From NCBI GenBank assembly GCA_964504335.1, contig CAZDET010000062.1:1-27987 (forward strand): 27,987 nucleotides of DNA, written 5' to 3'. A program made the translations under genes and the position numbers. Positions 7,386 to 16,167 of this stretch are shown one piece after another. Numbering within the stretch: the stretch's first letter is position 1; each line of letters starts with the position of its first letter. This DNA comes from CAZDET01 sp964504335. GTDB lineage: Bacteria; Bacteroidota; Bacteroidia; Chitinophagales; Saprospiraceae. Below the pieces are notes generated by a model. The model saw only the letters and a program-made list of their open reading frames with translations. It did no database searches and was not told the DNA's origin.

Positions 7386-8915
7386 CTAGAAAATCGGAAA
7401 TGTTGGCGCTATCGGCTCGGGCGCCTCCACCATCCGCTGTCGGGTACCGTGCATGAGGTCGTCGGTAATCTTGGCGGAAAGCAGACAGAGGGGAATGCCC
7501 CCTCCCGGATGGGCGCTGCCGCCCACGAAGTACAAATCTTTGATGCGATTGCTGAAGTTCGGATGTCGCAAAAAGGCTGCCATGCGGTTATTGGAGCTCG
7601 TACCGTATAGGGCTCCCAGATGGGAACCGGTGCGGACTTCGATGTCTTTCGGAGTCAAAACGGTTTCTTCCACGATGTGCGGTTCGATGGATTGCCCGAG
7701 GATGCGTTCCAACTTCGCAAGGGTCTGCCGGCGGACACGCGCTTGCAGCTGTGTCCAGTCTTGTGCCCGATCGAAAGGGGCATTGATCATTACAAACCAG
7801 TTTTCACCTCCCTGCGGAGCATCTGCCGGGCAGAGTTTGGATGAAATATTCACGTAAATCGTCGGATCGTCGGAGAGCGCTCCCGCTTCGAGGGCGGCAA
7901 ATTCACCTTTGTAGTCGTCACTAAAAAAGATGTTGTGTACCCCTAACTCCTCGAAAGAATGTTGCACCCCCCAATAGAAAATGAGGGCAGAAGTCGATTT
8001 CTGCTGCCGCAGTATACGCTCGGGCTGCCGCTGATCCGGCAACAGCCGGCGGTAGGTGAAGAACACGTCCATGTTACTGACAATCCGGTCGAAGGGATAG
8101 CGAGCCTGACCGATGCGAAGACCGGTCGCGCGGCCATTCGTCACTTCGATGCGATCGACAGGTGTGCGGAAATGAAAGCGCACTCCGAGGCGACAGGCGA
8201 GTTGGTAGAGGGATTGAGAGATATCGTACATCCCATTTACGGGTAAATAGGCCCCGAAATGGTGCTCAAAATGAGGAATGATCGTCAGTAGGCCGGGGGC
8301 TTTATAAGGATTGGAACCATTGTAGGTCGCAAAGCGGTTAAAGAGTTGTACCAGTTTCGGATGATCCAGGTGGGCCTCGTGTACCTGGTGCATAGATTGA
8401 AACAGGTCAAACGAAGGGAGCCGTAGCAGGGCGCGGAGTACGGATGGATCCATCCAGGTGCTCAGGCGATGCAGGCTTTTTTCCAGGAAGGTCCGACCCG
8501 TGAGTCGGTACTTCCGTTCGGCATCGCGCAGAAGCTGGAGTACCTGCTCGCCGTCTGCCTGTAGCTGCTGGGCGGCGGCACGCGCAAAATCCCGGGCGTC
8601 GGCGTGGGCGTCCAACCGGGTGCCATCTTCCCAGAAGTAATGGCAGACGATGGGAAGGCGGTAGTAATTAAAATGATCCCGGGGGTCTTCGCCGGCCAGC
8701 CGAAACAACTCGTCGACGTACTGTGGCATGGTAAAAAGGGAGGGGCCGAGGTCGAATCGGTAGTTACCTAACGCAAACTCGGTTAACTTTCCACCGGGAG
8801 TGGCTGCCTGTTCGAATACGGTCACCTCGTGGCCCCGTGAAGCCAACCGAATGGCCGTACCTAGACCGGCGATGCCTGAGCCAACAATTCCTATTTGCAC
8901 GGGCTTGCTTTTCAA
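7386..8915 (-). CDS. CrtI/CrtD-family carotenoid desaturase, probably 1-hydroxycarotenoid 3,4-desaturase
   Basis: A FAD-dependent carotenoid desaturase of the phytoene desaturase superfamily. The N-terminal dinucleotide fold has GIVGSGIAGLGTA (Gly12, Gly14, Gly17) and VFEQAATPGGKL; the C-terminal FAD motif is DLYFVGGSAHPGGGIPL. The subtype looks like CrtD rather than CrtI. The substrate region reads DLGPSLFTMPQYVDELF and FATYNGSNPYKAP, as I recall from Bacteroidota CrtD, whereas CrtI proteins usually carry a GPSWYWMPDVFE-like stretch. CrtD introduces the 3,4 double bond of 1-hydroxylated psi ends. No in-frame ATG exists near the start. TTG at 8915 gives MKSKPVQIGIVGSG (509 residues); TTG at 8924 and GTG at 8900 are alternatives. 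It heads the probable operon with crtZ. Phytoene desaturase activity cannot be excluded. Confidence 0.85.
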   Translation of the reverse strand: MKSKPVQIGIVGSGIAGLGTAIRLASRGHEVTVFEQAATPGGKLTEFALGNYRFDLGPSLFTMPQYVDELFRLAGEDPRDHFNYYRLPIVCHYFWEDGTRLDAHADARDFARAAAQQLQADGEQVLQLLRDAERKYRLTGRTFLEKSLHRLSTWMDPSVLRALLRLPSFDLFQSMHQVHEAHLDHPKLVQLFNRFATYNGSNPYKAPGLLTIIPHFEHHFGAYLPVNGMYDISQSLYQLACRLGVRFHFRTPVDRIEVTNGRATGLRIGQARYPFDRIVSNMDVFFTYRRLLPDQRQPERILRQQKSTSALIFYWGVQHSFEELGVHNIFFSDDYKGEFAALEAGALSDDPTIYVNISSKLCPADAPQGGENWFVMINAPFDRAQDWTQLQARVRRQTLAKLERILGQSIEPHIVEETVLTPKDIEVRTGSHLGALYGTSSNNRMAAFLRHPNFSNRIKDLYFVGGSAHPGGGIPLCLLSAKITDDLMHGTRQRMVEAPEPIAPTFPIF

Positions 8916-9097
8916 GCATAACAAGCCGTCCTTAATGGGGTTTTAGCAGGGTGTCGTGTTTTGGTAAAAGGATGAAAAGGGATGACTTTTGGGCTTTCAC
9001 AGTGTGTGTACGACCGTTGCTTGTGTAGGTTACACCGTTACATGTTAATTTTACTCCATATGAAAAGTTGGTCGGCTTATTAACAGACTTTCATTGC

Positions 9098-9128
9098 TTT
9101 TACGTGTGTTGAAAATTCCGTATTTTAG
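9098..9128 (+). promoter_or_regulatory. candidate rnpB promoter
   Basis: A T-rich element (TTTT at 9098-9101) and TATTTTAG at 9121-9128 are 19 bases apart. They resemble the Bacteroidota -33/-7 pair with one mismatch in TAnnTTTG. The -7 box ends 7 bases before the first base of the RNase P RNA P1 helix at 9135, the expected distance to a transcription start. Confidence 0.5.
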
Positions 9129-9134
9129 CAAATT

Positions 9135-9511
9135 GCTATCGGGTGCTCCATCGCTTCTCTGCGGGGAAGAGGAAAGTCCGGACAACGTAGAGCAGCACAC
9201 CACCTAACGGGTGGGCCGTCCGAAGGGGCGGACAGAAAGTGTCACAGAAAGCTAAACCGCCCCGGCTAGCCGGGGTAAGGGTGAAAACGTGCGGTAAGAG
9301 CGCACGCCTTGGTGTGGCAACACACCTTGGGGATAAACCTTGTGCGTTGAAATGCCATGTACATCTCTATTTCCTACGGGAAGCCGGGTTGCTCGCTCGG
9401 TTGCATAGCAATAGGGAGGGGTAGGCAGATGGACCCCGTCGGTGACGGCGGGGCTAGATAAATGATGGAGGCCCCTTGCGGGGTACAGAATCCGGCTTAT
9501 AGCCCGGTAGC
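9135..9511 (+). ncRNA. rnpB: RNase P RNA (M1 RNA), bacterial class A
   Basis: The catalytic RNA of ribonuclease P, which matures the 5' ends of tRNAs. Conserved core blocks are present in order: GAGGAAAGTCCGGAC near 9168-9182, GGTAAGGGTGAAAACGTGCGG followed by TAAGAGCGCACG near 9273-9306, AGATAAATGATGG near 9455-9467, and ACAGAATCCGGCTTA near 9485-9499. The ends were set by the P1 helix: GCTATCGGG at 9135-9143 pairs with CCCGGTAGC at 9503-9511 with one G-U pair. The length of about 377 bases suits the type. A small open frame inside (9239-9424) is not a gene. A strong terminator follows 12 bases downstream. Confidence 0.96.
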
Positions 9512-9523
9512 TTTAATAACATC

Positions 9524-9569
9524 CATACGGAGGAGTCCTCTATCGAGAGAGCTCCTCCGTATGTTTTTT
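9524..9569 (+). terminator. rho-independent terminator of rnpB
   Basis: A 12-bp perfect stem (CATACGGAGGAG at 9524-9535 with CTCCTCCGTATG at 9552-9563) is extended by an inner CTCT/AGAG pairing and followed by six Ts. Its T-run overlaps the last codon of porV on the other strand, so the same hairpin may also slow porV transcripts, although the minus-strand side lacks a long U-run. Confidence 0.9.
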
Positions 9570-10755
9570 ATCCCTCTTCTTCATCGCCGAAGTAGAAGAG
9601 CAGGCTAAAGCGGAGGGTATTGTCGAGCGGGTTGCGCTGGTTGGAGGTTGGAATCAGGTAGCTGAAGTTCAGCCCAAAGATATTGTATTTCAGGCCCAGG
9701 CCGGCGGTGAGGTACTGACGGCCACCCTTCTGGACATTTTCCTTAAAGAATCCGGCCCGGACGGCGAATTGCTGGTCGTACCAGTATTCGGCGCCAAGCG
9801 ACCAGGTGAATTCCTTCAGTTCTTCGCTAAAGCCCTCCGGAGCATCGCTCCAGGAGCTGAAAATAGCGGCAATGGGTGATTGGTCCTGGCGGTCGTCGTT
9901 ATCGCAGTCGCCCTGGCAGGGGGTCGGAACTAATAGTTTGTTGACATCTCCGGCGAAGGTAAGCGTATTGAAATCATCCAGCTTCAGGGTATAGGCGGCA
10001 CCCAGGCCGAAGTTGGCGGGGAGGAAGTCCTTTTCCAGGGCCCGCCGGTAGGTAATCTTGGCACCGATATTGGTGATGGCCAACCCAATGGCCAGGATGT
10101 TGTCGTTTTCCAGCTCCTTGTTGTACAACATGCTGATGTCTGCGGCGAAAGAACGGCCTGCCTCGAGGGTTTCGTTGCCGATATTCTGGTTGGCGGCCAA
10201 GTTAGAGTGGATGTACTTGGCGGTCAGGGCAGCGGAGAAGTCGTCTGTCAACTTTCGGGAGTAGGCGGCAGCGAGCGAAAATTCATTTGGCTTACCGATA
10301 CCCAGTGGTTCACCGTTCTGATCGGTATACTGAATATCTCCCAGAGAGAAGTAGGTAAGGCTTACCCCGATCGCCTGCAAATCGTCAAGTTTGGAGAAGA
10401 ACGAGCCATTGGCCAGGTATACATCATTGAGTCCTAGTGCCCGCAACCAAGGGGTGTAGGTTAGTGATAGACCGAGGTCGGTTTCGCTGAATGCGAGGCG
10501 GGCCGCATTGTAAAACATGGCATTGGGATCGGCCGACAAGGCGATGCCGATATCTCCCATCGCTCCTCCGCGGGCGTCGGGGGCAATGCGCAGGAACGGT
10601 ACAGCTGAAACAACCGTGTTGGTACAGGGACTACCGTCCGGGTTGACGAAGCTTCCATCGTCTGCTTGTCCGCAGGGGGTCTGTGCCGATACGACAGATG
10701 ACTGAATAAGCGCAAGGCAAACGATTAGGGCTATTGTGCGTCCAGAGTTTCTCAT
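9568..10755 (-). CDS. porV: PorV (LptO) type IX secretion outer-membrane protein
   Basis: PorV is an outer-membrane beta-barrel of the FadL-like group that collects type IX cargo from the translocon and delivers it to the PorU sortase at the cell surface. The product has 395 residues: signal peptide MRNSGRTIALIVCLALIQSSVVSA, a Cys-containing segment, then family motifs FLRIAPDARGGAMGDIGIA, PNAMFYNAARLAF and LNDVYLANGSFF. Repeated amphipathic strands run to a C-terminal aromatic strand (LRFSLLFYF). I chose the ATG at 10755 because it sits directly before the signal peptide. An exact TAnnTTTG box lies at 10788-10795, so transcription should begin downstream of the other in-frame starts at 10785 and 10800. 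porU lies upstream on the same strand, 159 bases away. Confidence 0.93.
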   Translation of the reverse strand: MRNSGRTIALIVCLALIQSSVVSAQTPCGQADDGSFVNPDGSPCTNTVVSAVPFLRIAPDARGGAMGDIGIALSADPNAMFYNAARLAFSETDLGLSLTYTPWLRALGLNDVYLANGSFFSKLDDLQAIGVSLTYFSLGDIQYTDQNGEPLGIGKPNEFSLAAAYSRKLTDDFSAALTAKYIHSNLAANQNIGNETLEAGRSFAADISMLYNKELENDNILAIGLAITNIGAKITYRRALEKDFLPANFGLGAAYTLKLDDFNTLTFAGDVNKLLVPTPCQGDCDNDDRQDQSPIAAIFSSWSDAPEGFSEELKEFTWSLGAEYWYDQQFAVRAGFFKENVQKGGRQYLTAGLGLKYNIFGLNFSYLIPTSNQRNPLDNTLRFSLLFYFGDEEEG

Positions 10756-10787
10756 GAGATCAATTCGCAAGTTTCGATAATTCATCG

Positions 10788-10795
10788 CAAAAGTA
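10788..10795 (-). promoter_or_regulatory. porV -7 promoter box
   Basis: On the minus strand the sequence is TACTTTTG, an exact match to the Bacteroidota -7 consensus TAnnTTTG. It lies 33 bases before the porV ATG at 10755. I see no good TTTG at the matching -33 distance. It gives porV a start site separate from porU and decides its start codon. Confidence 0.55.
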
Positions 10796-10914
10796 TTCAA
10801 AAATTCCCTCGGCCCCTCGGGTTGAGGGAGCAGATTACTTTGCTAACCATACGCTGAAAAGATCAGCGATATTTTCCTATTAACAAATTTCGTTCCATAT
10901 TCGACGGGGCGGCG

Positions 10915-13900
10915 CTATTTCAAGATGACCAATTTCTCGAAGTCACTTTCGGCCACCTGTTCGGTATCCAGGCTGGCCCGCACGCGTACCCGATATAGAT
11001 ACACGCCCCGCGCCAGCTGGTCGCCGAAATCATCGCGGCCGTCCCATTCGATGCAATCGTCCAAACGGAGTGCACCGTCGGAGGCCGGCAGTACAGATTC
11101 CAGCGTTTTCACCAACCGACCGCTGATGGTGTAGATCTGAATGAGTACATCCAGATCCTGGCCGGTTAGATTGTGATCAAACTGGAAGCAGGTGCGATCC
11201 GTAAACGGATTCGGGTAGTTCAACACCCGCTCCAGGGCGACACGCCCGTCTTCTGCCACGACAAACTCCGTCAGCCCCTCTCCGCTGTTGTTGGCCACAT
11301 CCCAGGCACGCACCCGCAGGGTGTGCCGGCCGGGCTCGATGTCAAAGAGCGGAAAGCGGACCTGCCCCTCGCGGAAGTTATCTTCCGATGCTTCGTAAAA
11401 GTCGTTCAGGATGAGGGCATTTTGGGTATCCTCATCCAGAAAGGCCTCCAGGTCGTGGCCGATACTGCTACCCGCCACGTTAATGCCGTTATCGTCGCGC
11501 AACTTGACGAGCAGGGTGGGGTTGGGGTCGGTGTTGCTACCAAAGACCCAATCTTCCGTATTCATGAATACTTCTACCTCCGGCCCTTGGTCGTCTGCTA
11601 GCCCCTCTTCATTGGTACCGCCGATGATCGCCCCGTCGTAGGAGCCGGTGGCGTCGACTTGCTGTACCGGGTCGAAGGCATAATAGCTGATTTTACCGGG
11701 GCCAAAGGCGTAGTTGATATCCTGCGGCAACACGAACGAGAATTCGAATCGCCCATTCGTTACGGTGGCCCGGCCCCGGAATAAGACGCTGCGTCGCAGC
11801 CGGAAGGTATCCAATGGGCTGCCGGGGTCTTGTTGTAGTGTTTTGACCGTCACCTCCTTGTCGTAGATGGATGGAATCACGGTGCCGTTGAAATCGCTCA
11901 GTACTTGTCCGTCAAGTCCGGTCACCGAGCCGGTGATGGTCACCTTTTCCAGGGCGCGCAGGGTGTCTGCCCGCAGCGAATCGATGGGCAGCCCGTTGAT
12001 GGTTTCGGTGCGAACAATCTGAGAGGGTAATGCCAACCGTTGGGCGGGGTCGCCGAGCAGGGCGTATTTGCGGGCGTTATCAATATCGTTACTGCTGGAG
12101 GAGGCGTTCTTGGCCTGCCGCATCACGTCGCCCAGGGTGGGCCACTGCCCGTCTGCGGTGCGCTCCAGCATGAAGTCGATCGTCGTGCGTGTCAACCGGA
12201 AATTACTGCTGGCAAACACCGGGCGAGTAGTAGACAAGAGTGCAATCGCGCCACCATTCGGATTGAGTAGAATTTCTTCGCCCGCGCTGACGAAGGCGGC
12301 ATCGTCGTAGCCGGCGAAGGTGCAGGTGGCGGTAATGAAGAGGGGCAACTCGTTTTGGTTGTTCCACTTGCGCACCTGCGCAATGCTCAGCACCCGTTCC
12401 TGGGCCCATCCCCGGGGGCCACCGTGCCCCAGGTAGGTAAAGGCAAATGCCCCCCGGAAAACCGACCGATCGATAGCTTCCTCCACCTCCGGATACCGGT
12501 CGCCCGCGGGGGTCGACTGCTGGGGGAAGATATCGAAGTAGAGCCGGTCCTGATTGAGATCGGAAAACAGGCTCTCGGCCCGTTCGGCTACCCGGTTGGC
12601 ATCTCTGGAATGCTGGCCGTTATCTTCGTCATCCCCAATGAACACCAGTCTAGTGCGCCAGTCGCCGAGTGCGACCGGATTATTGTCGTAGCGAATGATC
12701 TTTCCTACTACGCCCGCTGCCTCCGCCGCGGTTTTGACCGGCAGCCGGCCCACGGCAATGGACACGTCGGGCCGCAGGAGGCGCCCCAATCCGTCCGGCT
12801 GAAAAATCCCAATGTAGTCATCCGAGGGGTAGGCCCCGACTTCGCTCAGCAATTCGGAATTGCCGAATTCGAAGGTGGGCAGAAAATTGGTTCCCAGGCC
12901 GTAGATGTCGCGGCTATCGAAAGACGCATCTCCAATCAACAACAAATAGCGAAACTGCGGGTCCCGTTCGTGCAGCACCTTGGCAAAGTCACGAATCGCG
13001 GTGACATCCACCGATCCACTGCTAAACTCATTGTATATATGGTCGATATTCACCGTTTCGACGATCAAATTGGAGAACGACCGACGGTGTTCGGCCAACT
13101 GTTCGGCGGAAGCCACAAAATCCGGGTGGTAAACGATAACCATGTCAGCCCGCTGGATACCGTGTACGTTTTGGTTCTCAATTGGCCCAATGGCCGTTGC
13201 CGTCAGTAGGGATGCGTCCGGGTTGAAGGCGATGAAACGCTCCAGCTGGGGGGGCGCTTCTTTGACGGTCGTAAAGGTGTAGGCCGCCCCGGCGCGGTCT
13301 CCCATTTGGGCAACGGGGCGCAGCGGATCATCAATATTCCAAAGGAGACCGGATGCAAAATTTTCGAGTCGGTACTGTACCGTGGTACGGTCGCGGCTGC
13401 CGGCATCCTGGAAGGCCATCTGATTGCCGGTGAAACGGAGTTGCCGGCGGGCCCGTAGCTGAACGTAATCGAGGTAGGCCTCACTATCGTCGCTGCCGGC
13501 CGGCCGCGGATAGCTCACGGTGACCGACGGGCGCTCGGAATCCAGGAAAATCTGATCGCGCAAGTTGACAATGTCAACGGCCCGCGTAGTCAGGGGTTGT
13601 CCGAAATTGATGCTGGAACCGAGCTCGGATTGGACGGAAGTGCCGTTTACGTCTACCGTGTAGCGGGATTGCACGCGGCCGGTACGCAACGCCATGACGG
13701 CCTCCAGTGTCGCCGGTTCGGTGGGGATCAGATTTTGGAAGTTGAAGAAGTCCGGATAGTCGTACTCGCGTGCAATGCGGAAAAAGTCCCCGTACCAGTC
13801 TTCCCCGGAACCGATGACGTTGGAAATCTCGTGCATGATATTGCGCTCTTCCTCTTCCAGGCGCTGGACTTCATCGAAGGCGGTCACCACTACTTCCGGC

Positions 13901-14790
13901 GTGGCGGCACTGCTCGGGCGCTCCGGTACCCGCAGCCCTTCGCCGTTACTGATTTTTATGAAATAGTAATTGCGGGCGTCAAAGACATTCATCCGCCGCG
14001 AAAAGCGGTCGTCATCGGAATCGTACGACCATTTGGACGCACCTTCTCCGTAAAAGAGCAGGTAGTCGGAGGGATCGAAAGAGCCGTCGGCTTCTCCAAT
14101 GATCTGGATGTGGTTTTCGATTAAGTCATCGGGGCGATCGATATCGACAGGGTAGGGGAGTTGGCCGCCCCCGTTACCGAATAATTTGATGGTGCGCGGA
14201 TCGATATTATCGAGATCGGAGATTCCCAGCTCCTCCTTCAGAAAGGAATACGAGAGTTTGTGTACGCCATCCTGGTCGACTGCGATCTTGTACAGGGAAC
14301 CGTCGTTGAGCACGGAAATTTCGGTGGCCGTAGGGCCGCTGCGCAGGGTGACCGCTGGTTGTTGCCTGACCCGCGCAACCAGCCGGATCAGGCGTTGATA
14401 CCCCTGATCGGTTTTGATAATGGGCACCACGGCTACTTTAGCCGCATAATCATTAATGGTGCGAAAAATACTTACCTCAAACTGTAGTTGCCCAGCGAGC
14501 AGGGCATCATCGGGGCCGGGCTGTTTGGCAAAGGGTTCGAAGGCGGCCTCTACGATTTCGATCTCGGCTTGCCCGGGGCCGGCTACCGGAACGGTGGTTT
14601 TGAAAATAGGCAGTCCCGGAGCGATCGAACCATAATCGGCATTGGCGAGCTCCCAACGATCGAATGTAATCCCTCCGACGGTCATCCGCAGCGGCTGGTC
14701 TTTCCACTCAAAGGTGTGGCGAATGGTGGATTGTGCCCGTGCCGCGACGAAGCCAATCAGTACCATAAAGAGTAGCAGTATTTGTTTCAT
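10915..14790 (-). CDS. porU: PorU, type IX secretion surface sortase (peptidase C25)
   Basis: PorU is the gingipain-like transpeptidase of the type IX attachment complex. It removes cargo C-terminal domains and links cargo to surface lipopolysaccharide, held at the surface by PorV. The 1291-residue product has a signal peptide (MKQILLLFMVLIGFVAARA) and a long beta-rich N-terminal region. A C25 domain spans about 545-915, with FRYLLLIGDASFDSRDIYGL and YPSDDYIGIF. Catalytic His789 is in YLGHGGPRGWA and Cys823 in ITATCTFAGYDD. Ig-like segments follow, then a C-terminal domain (about 1190-1291) that begins LNYPNPFTDRTCFQF and contains ARGVYLYRV, as in T9SS sorting domains. PorU keeps this domain rather than having it removed. 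Length and catalytic residues fit the family. It is divergent from the PorP/SprF gene. Confidence 0.95.
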   Translation of the reverse strand: MKQILLLFMVLIGFVAARAQSTIRHTFEWKDQPLRMTVGGITFDRWELANADYGSIAPGLPIFKTTVPVAGPGQAEIEIVEAAFEPFAKQPGPDDALLAGQLQFEVSIFRTINDYAAKVAVVPIIKTDQGYQRLIRLVARVRQQPAVTLRSGPTATEISVLNDGSLYKIAVDQDGVHKLSYSFLKEELGISDLDNIDPRTIKLFGNGGGQLPYPVDIDRPDDLIENHIQIIGEADGSFDPSDYLLFYGEGASKWSYDSDDDRFSRRMNVFDARNYYFIKISNGEGLRVPERPSSAATPEVVVTAFDEVQRLEEEERNIMHEISNVIGSGEDWYGDFFRIAREYDYPDFFNFQNLIPTEPATLEAVMALRTGRVQSRYTVDVNGTSVQSELGSSINFGQPLTTRAVDIVNLRDQIFLDSERPSVTVSYPRPAGSDDSEAYLDYVQLRARRQLRFTGNQMAFQDAGSRDRTTVQYRLENFASGLLWNIDDPLRPVAQMGDRAGAAYTFTTVKEAPPQLERFIAFNPDASLLTATAIGPIENQNVHGIQRADMVIVYHPDFVASAEQLAEHRRSFSNLIVETVNIDHIYNEFSSGSVDVTAIRDFAKVLHERDPQFRYLLLIGDASFDSRDIYGLGTNFLPTFEFGNSELLSEVGAYPSDDYIGIFQPDGLGRLLRPDVSIAVGRLPVKTAAEAAGVVGKIIRYDNNPVALGDWRTRLVFIGDDEDNGQHSRDANRVAERAESLFSDLNQDRLYFDIFPQQSTPAGDRYPEVEEAIDRSVFRGAFAFTYLGHGGPRGWAQERVLSIAQVRKWNNQNELPLFITATCTFAGYDDAAFVSAGEEILLNPNGGAIALLSTTRPVFASSNFRLTRTTIDFMLERTADGQWPTLGDVMRQAKNASSSSNDIDNARKYALLGDPAQRLALPSQIVRTETINGLPIDSLRADTLRALEKVTITGSVTGLDGQVLSDFNGTVIPSIYDKEVTVKTLQQDPGSPLDTFRLRRSVLFRGRATVTNGRFEFSFVLPQDINYAFGPGKISYYAFDPVQQVDATGSYDGAIIGGTNEEGLADDQGPEVEVFMNTEDWVFGSNTDPNPTLLVKLRDDNGINVAGSSIGHDLEAFLDEDTQNALILNDFYEASEDNFREGQVRFPLFDIEPGRHTLRVRAWDVANNSGEGLTEFVVAEDGRVALERVLNYPNPFTDRTCFQFDHNLTGQDLDVLIQIYTISGRLVKTLESVLPASDGALRLDDCIEWDGRDDFGDQLARGVYLYRVRVRASLDTEQVAESDFEKLVILK

Positions 14791-15072
14791 GAACCGGTGT
14801 GCGTAGTATTTGCGGAGAAAGAAGTGGCGGTATGACGATGAAACGCCACCGCCTTAACGCTATTGTTTGCTAACAGTTGCACGGAAGGAATGGTCGGCTT
14901 TCCTACTTAACTGGAATTGAACGTTTGCTTCCGGCATGCAAAATAAGTAGCTTTAGAGCATTGTTATTTTAGTACTTTATTCTTCAGTAATTTAGTTCTT
15001 TAAGGGTTACAGAATTTTAGCTTTAAAGTACTAGATGACTAAAGTACCAAAGTACCATTAAAGTGTCCCTGC
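14791..15072. promoter_or_regulatory. divergent porU/porP intergenic region
   Basis: These 282 bases separate the divergent porU and PorP/SprF genes and must hold promoters in both directions. The right half is AT-rich and contains repeated AAAGTAC units. The left half, which is porU leader on the minus strand, can fold into alternative hairpins: GTGGCG/CGCCAC, or GGCGGT (14826-14831) with ACCGCC (14848-14853). I find no exact TAnnTTTG box. No coding sequence is supported. Confidence 0.6.
14970..15057. repeat. AAAGTAC repeat cluster upstream of the PorP/SprF gene
   Basis: TAGTACTTTA at 14970-14979 is the exact reverse complement of TAAAGTACTA at 15024-15033. Two overlapping AAAGTACCA units follow in tandem at 15041-15049 and 15049-15057, 8 bases apart. 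A partial TAAAGTG comes after. The cluster ends 16 bases before the ATG. It could be a regulator binding array; this is inference from the repeat pattern alone. Confidence 0.6.
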
Positions 15073-16107
15073 ATGCGGCGTAATCTGCTATTGAGTGTGT
15101 TGGCCGGAGTACTGTTGATTGGTGGATTGCGCGCCCAGGATCCGGTATTTTCCCAGTTTTATGCTTCTCCCATTCAATTGAATCCCGCTTTTGCCGGCGT
15201 GACGCTTGCTCCGCGGCTGACGTTCAACTACCGCAACCAGTATCCCAATTTTCCCAATGCCTACACGACCTATGCCGCTTCGTACGAACAAGCGGTGGAG
15301 CCCCTCAATATTGGCTTTGGGTTTCTGCTGAGCAACGACGTGGCCGGCGACGGCATTTACCAGACGAGTAATGCCGCAGCCGTTTTTGGATATCAGGTGC
15401 GCCTCAACGACCAACTCGTAGCGAGATTCGGCCTGGAGGGTGGGTTATTGCAGTACCGGCTCGACTGGGATAAATTGCTGTTCGGCGACCAGATTGACCC
15501 CCGCAACGGACCGCCCTCGGAGGTCGGTGCGCCCGTGCTGAGCGACGAAGATCGCCCGGAGCGCCTGTCGGGTACCTCCTTCGACGTGGCCGCCGGCGTG
15601 TTGCTGTTTAGTGAACGCTGGTACGGAGGCGTGTCTGTAAAACACCTCAACCGACCGGAGGAAAGCCTGCTGACGATCAACGAGAACCTACTCGTGGGGC
15701 GCCCCCTGCGGCTGAGTACGCATTTTGGCGCACAGTTTAGCTTACCGGGGGGCAATAACCGCCAAATGCCTACGTTTATTTCACCGAACGTGCTGTACAT
15801 CCGCCAGGCGGAGTTCAGTCAGCTGAACCTGGGGGCTTATGCCGGCTTTCGCCAAGTGTTTGGCGGCCTCTGGTATCGACACGCGTTTAGCAACCCCGAT
15901 GCATTCATACTACTCGCCGGTTTTCGCAAAGACATTTTCCGGATCGGATATAGCTACGACCTCACGCTCTCAAAATTAACCGCAGTGCCCGGCGGTTTGG
16001 GCGGAACCCACGAAATCAGTGTTAGCATTGACTTCAGTAATAGCCGTAGTTTGCAGCGCAAACGCAGGGCAGACCGCTGGAATGACTGCTTCGGAATGTT
16101 TAGGTAA
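15073..16107 (+). CDS. PorP/SprF family type IX secretion membrane protein
   Basis: A member of the PorP/SprF family: outer-membrane beta-barrel proteins that pair with particular type IX substrates (as SprF with SprB) or belong to the core complex (PorP). The 344-residue product has a signal peptide (MRRNLLLSVLAGVLLIGGLRA) and then the family hallmark DPVFSQFYASPIQLNPAFAG. Downstream motifs include LTFNYRNQYPNFPNAYTTYA, FGFLLSNDVAGDGIY and the C-terminal RIGYSYDLTLSKL and GTHEISVSI. Bacteroidota genomes carry many paralogues, so its partner cannot be named. No large SprB-like adhesin lies in the window. Its position between porU and gldJ suggests a role in the core secretion or gliding apparatus, but this is inference. 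The symbol is left blank because porP and sprF cannot be told apart here. Confidence 0.9.
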   Translation: MRRNLLLSVLAGVLLIGGLRAQDPVFSQFYASPIQLNPAFAGVTLAPRLTFNYRNQYPNFPNAYTTYAASYEQAVEPLNIGFGFLLSNDVAGDGIYQTSNAAAVFGYQVRLNDQLVARFGLEGGLLQYRLDWDKLLFGDQIDPRNGPPSEVGAPVLSDEDRPERLSGTSFDVAAGVLLFSERWYGGVSVKHLNRPEESLLTINENLLVGRPLRLSTHFGAQFSLPGGNNRQMPTFISPNVLYIRQAEFSQLNLGAYAGFRQVFGGLWYRHAFSNPDAFILLAGFRKDIFRIGYSYDLTLSKLTAVPGGLGGTHEISVSIDFSNSRSLQRKRRADRWNDCFGMFR

Positions 16108-16167
16108 GCCACAAGTGTTAAAGTTTGCCTCCGCGGGTATGGGGGTACGCTTCGACGTAGTTTTTGA

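Noticed and set aside
9239..9424. Small open frame of 61 codons
   Set aside because: It lies inside the RNase P RNA and follows its conserved structure.
12355..13209. 284-codon plus-strand frame inside porU
   Set aside because: Antisense to the C25 catalytic domain, with no recognisable domain or signal.
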